A stretch of 64,000 bases of DNA from an uncultured Phycisphaerales bacterium. GTDB lineage: Bacteria; Planctomycetota; Phycisphaerae; Phycisphaerales; UBA1924. The stretch lies in NCBI GenBank assembly GCA_903929885.1, contig CAIYWI010000062.1, positions 1 to 64,000 on the forward strand, written 5' to 3'. How positions within the stretch are numbered: the first letter of the stretch is position 1; every line of letters starts with the position of its first letter. The position numbers and the translations under genes were made by a program. The notes under the pieces are model-generated. The model ran no database searches, was not told the origin of the DNA, and was given only the letters and a program-made list of their open reading frames with translations. Positions 53,711-64,000 of the stretch are shown here, one piece after another.

Positions 53711-54235
53711 ATGAACGTCTCACTGGTGTTGGTGAAGGCCGACGGAACACAGCGGGAAGTCGCGCTGCGCAAGCCCGTGGGCGTCATCGGTCGTCAGACC
53801 GACTGCCACATTCGCATTCCCAGCGCCAGCGTTTCGCGTCACCACTGCGAGATCTCGGTCGATGACGGTGGCGTCACGCTCCGAGACCTGGGGTCGAGCA
53901 ACGGCACCTTCGTCAACAAGCAGCGGATTCAGCAGGGCACTGTCAATGCCGGCGATCTCATCTCGCTGGGCGGATTCGTGTTCGTCGTGCGGATCGACGG
54001 CAAGCCCGTCGCCGTCAATGCCGAGGATGCGATCGAGGATGGCCTGGTCGAGGCCGGCGGGTCCGCTTCGGCGGCCGAGAGCCGGCCGACAGCCGCGACC
54101 GTCATGACGCCCGCTCCCAAGGCCGCGGCCAAGCCGCCCGCGCGAACGCCTCGCGACCCCGACGACAGCAGCATGGCCGACTTCGACTTCCTCGGCGACG
54201 ACGACGACGACCTCAAGACGCAACCCAAGCTCTGA
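53711..54235 (+). CDS. FHA-domain protein
   Basis: A 174-residue protein with one forkhead-associated domain, which binds phosphothreonine peptides. The key residues are in PVGVIGRQTDCHIRIPS (Gly-Arg), SVSRHHCEIS (Ser and His contacting phosphate) and LRDLGSSNGTFVNKQRI (Asn at the peptide-binding loop). A flexible Ala/Pro-rich linker leads to a C-terminal acidic motif (ADFDFLGDDDDD). It presumably acts in Ser/Thr-kinase signalling, common in planctomycetes, but no kinase is nearby. AAGGA about 9 nt upstream supports ATG 53711. Confidence 0.93.
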   Translation: MNVSLVLVKADGTQREVALRKPVGVIGRQTDCHIRIPSASVSRHHCEISVDDGGVTLRDLGSSNGTFVNKQRIQQGTVNAGDLISLGGFVFVVRIDGKPVAVNAEDAIEDGLVEAGGSASAAESRPTAATVMTPAPKAAAKPPARTPRDPDDSSMADFDFLGDDDDDLKTQPKL

Positions 54236-54266
54236 GCGTGTCCGCTCGATCGGTCGGGTGCAGGCG

Positions 54267-54473
54267 TCAGGCTGCTTCGTTGGGCCTGGGGTTCTGGGGA
54301 GACGGCGGGGGCAACGAGATTCCTGCGGCCTTCGGCGCCGGCACGCGAATGTTGGTGCCGCAGGCGCGGCATCGGACGGTCTTGCCCCGGCAGTTGTGCG
54401 GCACCATCAGCACCTTGCGGCAGGTGAGGTTGGGGCACATGATGCTGATGTTGGATTCGGTTTCCTTGGGCAC
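54267..54473 (-). CDS. Small zinc-ribbon protein
   Basis: A 68-residue protein with two Cys pairs, IMCPNLTCRKVLMVPHNCRG and TVRCRACGTNIRVP, forming a zinc ribbon. The Pro/Asn-rich tail is disordered. Similar small ribbons occur as domains or stand-alone proteins in planctomycetes. Function is unknown; nucleic acid or protein binding is likely. It starts with GTG at 54473 with GAGGA about 8 nt upstream and converges with the FHA gene, 31 nt apart. Confidence 0.77.
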   Translation of the reverse strand: MPKETESNISIMCPNLTCRKVLMVPHNCRGKTVRCRACGTNIRVPAPKAAGISLPPPSPQNPRPNEAA

Positions 54474-54660
54474 GATCCAGTCCTCGCCAAGACTCCATAC
54501 GGTGCATCGGCCGATCGGTGCGGCTCCTTCATCGCCTCGGGCCGGGTTGAGGGACCGCGAAGGCGACGAGGCGGTCTTGCGCGGTGCACTCCGTCGAAGC
54601 CGCCAGACTATGGGACTACCCTTGCCGGAGGCGGGGGCGTCGTTCGCATTCCGTCAGTGA

Positions 54661-56049
<1,389 letters not shown>

Positions 56050-56093
56050 TGAGGTCACCTCAATCCCGGGAATGACCCGCGGGGAGCCATGCC

Positions 56094-56934
<841 letters not shown>

Positions 56935-56942
<8 letters not shown>

Positions 56943-57831
56943 GCGTCTGCTCCTCGGACCCGTGATGATCGCGGTGCTGTTGCTGGGCCTCTGGCTCGAC
57001 CAGCGCATCGATGCCGTGCCCACGCCCGAGCAACTCCGTCCACCGTTGCGAGACACTTGGCCGCCCGGCGTCGTCATCTTCTCGTTCGTGGCCGTCCTTG
57101 CGTGCATGGCCGCCGGCGAGTTGGCGGCCATCCTTCGCGACAAGGGCATTCTCGCCTCCCGGCGGATCTGCACCTTCGCCGCGTTGCTCGGCGTGTGCGT
57201 CTCGGCCTTCGTGCCCGCCAACGTCGCCGCCGTGGACGCCGTGGCCGTCTGCGCCATGTCCGCGATGGCGGTGCTGGCGGTGTCGATCATCTTCTTCGCT
57301 CGTTACAAGACGGTCGAAGGCGTGGTGGCCGCCACCGGCGGCGCGTTGCTCGCGTTCGTCTACCTCGGCCTCATGTTCGGCTTCCTCGTCGCCATCCGCC
57401 GCGAGCACACCGTCTGGGCGTTGCTGTGGGTCGTCATGGTCACCAAGGCCTGCGATATCGGCGCCTACTTCACCGGCACGGCCATCGGGCGACACAAGTT
57501 GATCCCGTGGTTGAGCCCCGGCAAGACTTGGGAGGGGTTGGCCGGCGGCGTGACGCTGTCGTGCATCGCCGGTGCCGTGGGGGCGGGACTGCTCGGCGTC
57601 CCCTGGGCGCCCGTGGGCACGATCCTCGTCGTCGCCGGCGTGGCGGGGGTCTTGGGCCTCATTGGTCAAGGCGGAGACCTGCTCGAGAGCGTGCTCAAGC
57701 GGGATGCCGGCGTGAAGGACTCGGGTCGGTCGATTCCCGGCTTCGGTGGCATTCTCGATGTCATCGATTCGCCCTTGCTGGTCGGTCCGTTCGCGTACTG
57801 GTGGCTCCGCTGGCTGGATTCCTTGGGCTGA
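56935..57831 (+). CDS. cdsA: Phosphatidate cytidylyltransferase
   Basis: CdsA makes CDP-diacylglycerol from phosphatidate and CTP at the inner membrane, using the product of the PlsC-type enzyme elsewhere in the window. The 298-residue protein has about eight membrane segments. The hallmark C-terminal signature runs KDSGRSIPGFGGILDVIDSP at about residues 262-281, preceded by the GKTWEGLAGGV loop. The start at ATG 56935 overlaps uppS by 8 nt, the usual uppS-cdsA coupling. Confidence 0.95.
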
Positions 57832-59250
<1,419 letters not shown>

Positions 59251-59310
59251 GGCCTCGCCCGGCGATGGAGGCGAAGGACGCCGTGCCGGGATCGCTCACA
59301 GGAGTCTTCC

Positions 59311-61548
59311 ATGCGTCGTGCAACGCTCGCCGCCCTCGTCGCGGCCTGTCTGGGATCGGCCGGCTGCCAAGCGCTCGATCCCTCCTCCGGTCGCCCGAGC
59401 CGGGCGGCACGCTCCGCGGCCTCCGAGTCGCTCGCGATCGTCACCCAGGCGCGTCCGCCCGCCACGTCGACGCGTCCCGTGGTCGATCGCATTCACGGCG
59501 TGCGGATTCGCGACGACTATCGGTGGCTCGAGGGAGACAACTCGAATCCGGCCCGCATGGGTTCACCGACCGACGAGGTGGGCCGCTGGACCGATGAACA
59601 AAATGCCTACACCAGGGCGGTGCTCGACGGACTGCCGGGTCGCCCCGAACTCGAGGCCCGGCTCCGCTCGCTGATGGAAGTCGGCTCGATTTCCTCGCCG
59701 AAGGTGCGAGGGCCGAGGCACTTTTATTCCAAGCGAGAGGGGAATCAGGCGCAGGCAAGCGTGTTCATGCGTCTGGGGCCCGGCGGCGAGCCCCGTCTCC
59801 TGCTCGATCCCATGGTGCTCGATGCGTCGGGACTGACGACCATCTCGTGGATCGAGCCCAGCGCCGACGGACGCCTGTTGGCGTTCGGCTCGTATCGCGC
59901 GGGCGACGAGAACTCCACGCTTCGGGTGCTCGATGTCGACGCCGCGACGGTGACGCCCCTCGAGATCCCCGGCAAGGTGTCGAGCGTCTCCTGGGCGCCG
60001 GACTCGTCGGGCTTCGTGTATCGGAACCTGCAGGACGTCGCCAACCCGTACTCGGGGCAGGTCATGTATCACGCCATGGGGCGTCCGGTGTCCGAGGACC
60101 GGCAGATCATCCGTCAGTTCCGCCCCGACGAGGACGCCAAACTCGCCACCACCTACGGACCAGGCGGCGCCCTGAGCCGCGACGGGCGTTGGCTCGTGCT
60201 CTCCTACGCCACCGACACACGCAACAACGACCTCTTCCTGGCCGACTTCGTCTCCTGGCGAACCTCGGGCACGCTCGAACGCATTGCCGTCGCGTCGGGG
60301 CTTCCGGCTTCGTTCGGGGGGACGATGGTGGGGGACACGTTCTACATGCTCACCACGCTCGACGCGCCCAACGGTCGGATCGTGGCCGTCGATCCGCGTC
60401 GGCCCGAACGCGCGTCGTGGAAGGTCGTGGTGCCCGAGGCCGCCGATGGCGGCGTGATCGCGGGGTTCGATGTCGGCAAGGGCCTGCTGGCCGTCACCTA
60501 CTTGCGGTCCGCCTCAAGCGACATTCGACTGTTCGACCTGCGCGGGAAGGAGACGGGTTCGTTGCGTCTGCCGGGCTTGGGCACGGCCTCGGTGGCCGCC
60601 GAACTCGAGTCCACCCAGGCCTTCCTGTCGTTCACGAGCTACAACGCGCCGCCTTCCATCTTTCGAGTCGACCTGACGACGCCCGACGCCGCGCCGGAAC
60701 TCTGGGAGCGTCCGAGCGTGCCGGTCGACCCCGCGACCATCGAGGTTCGCCAGGAGTGGTATCGCAGTCGCGACGGCACCCGCGTGTCGATGTTCATCGT
60801 GCATCGCAAGGGCCTGGCGCTCGACGGCGACAACCCGACGATCCTGTACGGGTACGGCGGGTTCAAGGTGTCGATGACGCCATCGTTCAGTCCGGCCCTC
60901 TGGTCGTGGTTCGAGGATGGCGGGGTGTATGCCGTCGCGAACCTTCGTGGCGGAGGCGAGTACGGCCAGGCGTGGCACGAGGCGGGCCGCTTGGCGCGCA
61001 AGCAGAACGTCTTCGACGACTTCATCGCGGCCGCGGAGCACCTGATCGACCGTCGGTACACCCGGCCGGGGCGGCTGGCGGTGCAGGGCGGGAGCAACGG
61101 AGGCCTGCTGACCGGAGCGATGGTGACGCAGCGGCCTGATCTCTTCCGTGCAGCCATCGTCGGCGTGCCGTTGCTCGACATGCTCCGATATCAGCAGTTC
61201 CTGATGGCGAGGTACTGGGTGCCCGAGTACGGGTCGTCGGAGTCGGCCGCTCAGTTCGATGTGCTCCGGGCATACTCGCCGTATCACAACATTCGGACCG
61301 GGACGGCCTACCCGGCCGTGCTGGTGACGGCGGGAGAGAACGACACGCGGGTGCACCCGCTCCACGCCCGCAAGATGGCGGCCGCGCTTCAGGCGGCGAC
61401 GGCGAGCGATCCGGCGGAGCGGCCTGTGCTGCTGTGGGTCGATCGCGAGGCCGGTCACGGGCAGGGCAAGCCGCTGGACCTGCGGGTGAGGGATGCCGCG
61501 GACCAGCGGATCTTCCTCATGTGGCAACTGGGCATGCTCGGCGAGTGA
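59311..61548 (+). CDS. Prolyl oligopeptidase (S9A), probable lipoprotein
   Basis: A 745-residue serine peptidase that should cleave after proline in short peptides. A lipoprotein signal ends in CLGSAGC, with Cys near residue 20. The N-terminal part has VVDRIHGVRIRDDYRWLEGD and a seven-bladed propeller follows. The alpha/beta-hydrolase domain carries the triad Ser595 (in QGGSNGGLLTGA), Asp678 (AGENDTRVHPLHARK) and His716 (EAGHGQGKP). It lies 60 nt after eno, and AGGAG about 6 nt before the ATG marks the start. It probably sits in the periplasm or outer membrane. Confidence 0.95.
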   Translation: MRRATLAALVAACLGSAGCQALDPSSGRPSRAARSAASESLAIVTQARPPATSTRPVVDRIHGVRIRDDYRWLEGDNSNPARMGSPTDEVGRWTDEQNAYTRAVLDGLPGRPELEARLRSLMEVGSISSPKVRGPRHFYSKREGNQAQASVFMRLGPGGEPRLLLDPMVLDASGLTTISWIEPSADGRLLAFGSYRAGDENSTLRVLDVDAATVTPLEIPGKVSSVSWAPDSSGFVYRNLQDVANPYSGQVMYHAMGRPVSEDRQIIRQFRPDEDAKLATTYGPGGALSRDGRWLVLSYATDTRNNDLFLADFVSWRTSGTLERIAVASGLPASFGGTMVGDTFYMLTTLDAPNGRIVAVDPRRPERASWKVVVPEAADGGVIAGFDVGKGLLAVTYLRSASSDIRLFDLRGKETGSLRLPGLGTASVAAELESTQAFLSFTSYNAPPSIFRVDLTTPDAAPELWERPSVPVDPATIEVRQEWYRSRDGTRVSMFIVHRKGLALDGDNPTILYGYGGFKVSMTPSFSPALWSWFEDGGVYAVANLRGGGEYGQAWHEAGRLARKQNVFDDFIAAAEHLIDRRYTRPGRLAVQGGSNGGLLTGAMVTQRPDLFRAAIVGVPLLDMLRYQQFLMARYWVPEYGSSESAAQFDVLRAYSPYHNIRTGTAYPAVLVTAGENDTRVHPLHARKMAAALQAATASDPAERPVLLWVDREAGHGQGKPLDLRVRDAADQRIFLMWQLGMLGE

Positions 61549-61558
61549 CGGGGCGGCG

Positions 61559-61595
61559 AAAAAAGAAACGGCCCGGGGCGAGGAGCCCCGGGCCG
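61559..61595 (-). terminator. Strong intrinsic terminator of the flagellin gene
   Basis: On the minus strand an 11-bp perfect stem (CGGCCCGGGGC with GCCCCGGGCCG, 61569-61595, loop of 5) is followed by TTTCTTTTTT. It lies 28 nt after the flagellin stop codon. It also closes the prolyl oligopeptidase unit from the other side, though without a T-run there. Confidence 0.93.
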
Positions 61596-61623
61596 GGAGT
61601 TTCAGTCGATCAGGTTCCCGTCA

Positions 61624-63165
61624 TTAGCCCAGCAGCTGCAGGGCGGAGTTCGGGGACTGGTTCGACAGCGACAGGATGTTCGTCGAGGCCGAGACCAGGA
61701 TCTGCGAGCGGGTGAGCGAGGCCGTCTCGTTGGCGAAGTCGGCGTCGCGGATGACCGAGTCGGCCGCCGCGGTGTTCTCCATCGCGATGCTCAGGCTGCG
61801 GTTGGCGGCGCCGATGATGTTCTTCTGGAAGGTGCCGATGCGGCCGCGGGCCTGGGAGACCTGCGAGATCGCTTCGGCGACGATCTTCTGGGCGTTGCCG
61901 GTGTTGCCGGTGACGATGTTGTTCACCTGACCGCTGCCCAGAGTCTTGAGGTAGCCGACGCTGCTGTTGCCCAGCTTGTTGACCTCGACGGACTGGATGC
62001 CCATCGAAACCTGACCGCCGACGCCGACCTTGGAGTCGAGCTGGAAGGTGGCGCCGCCGCCGGTGACGTACATGCTGGCGTTCGCCCCGCCGACGTTGCC
62101 CATGGTCTGCGACTGGGTGCCCGTCAGGGTGATCTCGGCGTCGAGGAAGTCGCTGCTCACGCGAGCGGTCTTGCCCTTGCCGGTGATCGTCAGGCCGTTG
62201 ATGGTGCCGCCGATGTCCTGGCCGTAGTCGCGGACGGCGTTGGCCGAGGTGGCGAAGGACGAGGCCATGGAGTCGGCCGTGTCGAAGTCGGCGGCCTCGC
62301 GGGTGTAGATGCCGCGGGTGGGCGAGCCCGTGTCGCCGTTGGCGGTGGAGTTGATGCCGGCCGAGTTGATCACGCGGACCGAGGCGAACTCCGAGGAACC
62401 CCACGAGGAGCTGGCCAGACCGATGCGGGTGGCGCCCGAGGAGAGCGTGGCGACCACGCCGGTCACGTCGCTGAAGTTGTTGATGACATCCTTCATCTTG
62501 GACAGGCTCGTGCCCGAGGTGAAGGTGAACTCGCGGCTGCCCTTGGCGCCGGCGACCTCGATGGTGAAGGAGGAGCCGGTGGTGAGGTTGAGGCTGGTGC
62601 CGCCCAGGGACAGGAAGAGACCGCCCTGCTGAGCCGACTGGGTGACGGTCACGTCGATGGCGAGATTGGCGCCCGTGAACTTCGCGGTGCCGATGCGGAA
62701 GTCGCTGATGCCGGCGTTGACCTGGCTGGTCTTGAAGTCGTAGTTGCCGTTCAGGAGCTTGATGCCCTGGAAGTTGGTCGTCGAGGCGACGCGATCGACG
62801 GTCTGGAGGATGGAGTCGACCACGAGCTGGTTGGCCTGCTTCTCCTCGTCGCTGATGCCGGCCTTGCTGGCCGTGTTGGTCACCAGGCTCTGCAGTTCGC
62901 TGAGCATGCTGGAGATCTCGGCCATGCCCGAGTCGGCGATGTTGGCGACCTGGTCGGCGCGCTGGGCGTTGGTGATCGCGGCCGCGATGCCCCGCTGTTC
63001 GACCTTCAGGTTCTCCGAGGCGATGAGCCCGGCCGGGTCATCCTTGCCGCGGTTGATCTTGAGGCCCGTGCTCAGACGCTCGAGCGAGGTCGAGAGGCTG
63101 GCGTTGTTGCTGCTCAGCACGCGCTGGGCGATCATCGACTGAACGTTGGTGTTGATGCGACTCAT
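61624..63165 (-). CDS. fliC: Flagellin
   Basis: The 513-residue filament protein has the conserved N-terminal D0/D1 helices (INTNVQSMIAQRVLSSNN, SLERLSTGLKINRGKDDPAG, LIASENL). The C-terminal D1/D0 end reads ENTAAADSVIRDADFANET and then SASTNILSLSNQSPNSALQL. The variable centre of about 280 residues is Gly/Ser/Thr-rich beta structure. GGAGA about 8 nt upstream supports ATG 63165. It is transcribed alone from a sigma-28 promoter and ended by a strong terminator. No other flagellar gene is in the window. Confidence 0.97.
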   Translation of the reverse strand: MSRINTNVQSMIAQRVLSSNNASLSTSLERLSTGLKINRGKDDPAGLIASENLKVEQRGIAAAITNAQRADQVANIADSGMAEISSMLSELQSLVTNTASKAGISDEEKQANQLVVDSILQTVDRVASTTNFQGIKLLNGNYDFKTSQVNAGISDFRIGTAKFTGANLAIDVTVTQSAQQGGLFLSLGGTSLNLTTGSSFTIEVAGAKGSREFTFTSGTSLSKMKDVINNFSDVTGVVATLSSGATRIGLASSSWGSSEFASVRVINSAGINSTANGDTGSPTRGIYTREAADFDTADSMASSFATSANAVRDYGQDIGGTINGLTITGKGKTARVSSDFLDAEITLTGTQSQTMGNVGGANASMYVTGGGATFQLDSKVGVGGQVSMGIQSVEVNKLGNSSVGYLKTLGSGQVNNIVTGNTGNAQKIVAEAISQVSQARGRIGTFQKNIIGAANRSLSIAMENTAAADSVIRDADFANETASLTRSQILVSASTNILSLSNQSPNSALQLLG

Positions 63166-63295
63166 CGAGACTCTCCGTGCCTGTTGGAACGCTCATCCGC
63201 GGGCAACCGCTCCGCGTCCTCGCGACCCCGTGTGGTGCAATCCGTTGCTGCCGGCCCGTCGCAATCCGTACGACGGCGGTGTTCCTGACGCACGG

Positions 63296-63322
63296 GTATC
63301 GGCGGGCTTCAAGACGGGTTGA
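63296..63322 (-). promoter_or_regulatory. Sigma-28 (FliA) promoter of flagellin
   Basis: On the minus strand TCAA (63319-63322), a 15-nt spacer and GCCGATAC (63296-63303) match the FliA consensus TAAA-N15-GCCGATAA in all but two positions. Transcription would start near 63288, giving a leader of about 120 nt. This is the class-3 late-flagellar type of control. Confidence 0.75.
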
Positions 63323-63467
63323 ATCACGACAAGAGAAAGTCACTGTCGCCATGGGGTGTCCGTGCGGACCGCGACGACGCTGCGGTTCCTGCGCGTCGCG
63401 CGACGTGCGACACGCTCGCGGCCTGCGCGCACTTGTCCGGTGGTGACGGTCGTGACGAGTGGGAGGA

Positions 63468-64000
63468 TCAGGCGACGGGTCGCCCCGTCACAGACGGCAC
63501 GACCCCGCCAGACAGGCGCGCGGCGCCCGCCGCCGCGTGATGTTCGTGCCTGGCGTACCCCAGCGTCCAGCCCGGCCGGGCCACGCAGGTCAGGTCACGG
63601 GCCACGAGATCCCGCCATCCCCCGCCCAGGCGGGCCAGCAACAGTCCCACGCCACCAAGCAATCGCACGTGGTCGGGCTTATAGATGGCATGTGATATCC
63701 GGATGGCCCGGGCCAAGGCCCGCACCGGTTCGCTCTCGGCATGAAGCGACGCCGCGATGGTCGCCGGATCGCCCCATCGACGCACGAGGGCCGGACCTCC
63801 GATGTAGGCCTCCAGGCTCCCCCGTCCCCCATCGGGTCCGACCGGCGCGTCGTCGGTCAGGGAGACGTCCACCTGTCCGAGGTGGCCGGACGAGTGCCCA
63901 TGCAGCAGCAGTTGGCTGCAACCCTCGTCGATCACCGCCGCGCCGACGCCGGTCCCCAACGAGATCGCCAACAGACGCCCATCCAGACGCTCCGTCAGTC
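63468..64000 (-). CDS. ROK-family (glucokinase-like) protein, C-terminal part
   Basis: The frame runs off the window end, so about 177 C-terminal residues are visible. ROK features are LLAISLGTGVGAAVIDEG (the phosphate-binding GTGVG loop) and LLHGHSSGHLGQVDVSL, the region of the substrate-binding E/H-x-G-H motif. GGRGSLEAYIGGPALVRRWG and VRLLGGVGLLL follow. ROK members are sugar kinases or repressors; a kinase is more likely from the loop. The usual Cys-rich zinc cluster is not evident, since GPDGGRGSLEAY replaces C-x-C-G-x-x-G-C. This may affect activity. The N terminus and start are outside the window. Confidence 0.8.
   Translation of the reverse strand, partial: LTERLDGRLLAISLGTGVGAAVIDEGCSQLLLHGHSSGHLGQVDVSLTDDAPVGPDGGRGSLEAYIGGPALVRRWGDPATIAASLHAESEPVRALARAIRISHAIYKPDHVRLLGGVGLLLARLGGGWRDLVARDLTCVARPGWTLGYARHEHHAAAGAARLSGGVVPSVTGRPVA

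Overview
The window is about 64 kb of high-GC, densely coding bacterial chromosome, with both strands used and mostly short intergenic gaps. I infer a planctomycete, most likely of the Phycisphaerae. The reasons are a DUF1559-like prepilin with a DG motif, a small Hc1-like histone, planctomycete-style small zinc-ribbon proteins, a flagellin, and Gram-negative envelope genes. This rests on protein character and no database was searched. I see no insertion sequence, prophage, integrase or CRISPR array, so it reads as core chromosome.

Layout. 1-9.3 kb: an AT-richer gene tail, an RluD-type pseudouridine synthase, a YfgM-like membrane protein, arginine decarboxylase (speA), a TIM-barrel protein, an SDR oxidoreductase, ribF and a large coiled-coil membrane protein. 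9.4-19 kb: a small conserved-looking protein, pdxJ, folC, a secreted TPR metallopeptidase, plsC, rarA, 5-formyl-THF cyclo-ligase and a LysM L,D-transpeptidase. 19.4-26.1 kb: gyrB, two tandem PilZ proteins (one fused to a receiver and a degenerate Hpt), tRNA-His, the Hc1-like histone overlapping a FabZ-type dehydratase, and manA. 26.1-33.9 kb: a LacI regulator convergent with a tight minus-strand operon of nuclease, NagX-like acyltransferase, GH20 hexosaminidase, anmK and a sugar permease, which reads as amino-sugar and murein salvage. 34-43.9 kb: a zinc-ribbon coiled-coil protein, a parvulin-like PPIase, the prepilin in its own transcription unit, asnS, two transporters, a second metallopeptidase, a SpoIID protein and a lipoprotein.

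44-48.4 kb holds recombination and SOS genes (dprA, lexA, recO) separated by two unusually long gene-poor gaps. The first has a good sigma-70 promoter and a hairpin that may define a small RNA. The second looks like decayed coding sequence. 48.4-64 kb: an M16 peptidase, two-domain thiE, a degenerate 6-phosphogluconolactonase-like protein, an RluA-type synthase, hemW, an FHA protein, a zinc-ribbon protein, purA, uppS-cdsA, eno, a lipoprotein prolyl oligopeptidase, flagellin with a sigma-28 promoter and strong terminator, and the C-terminal part of a ROK-family protein cut by the window end.

The most striking general pattern is how genes start. About half of the transcription-unit-leading genes have a Shine-Dalgarno sequence. 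Some fifteen others have none and instead carry a TANNNT hexamer (often TACCCT or TACCGT) 5-10 nt before the start codon, on both strands and before ATG, GTG and TTG. I read this as widespread leaderless transcription.
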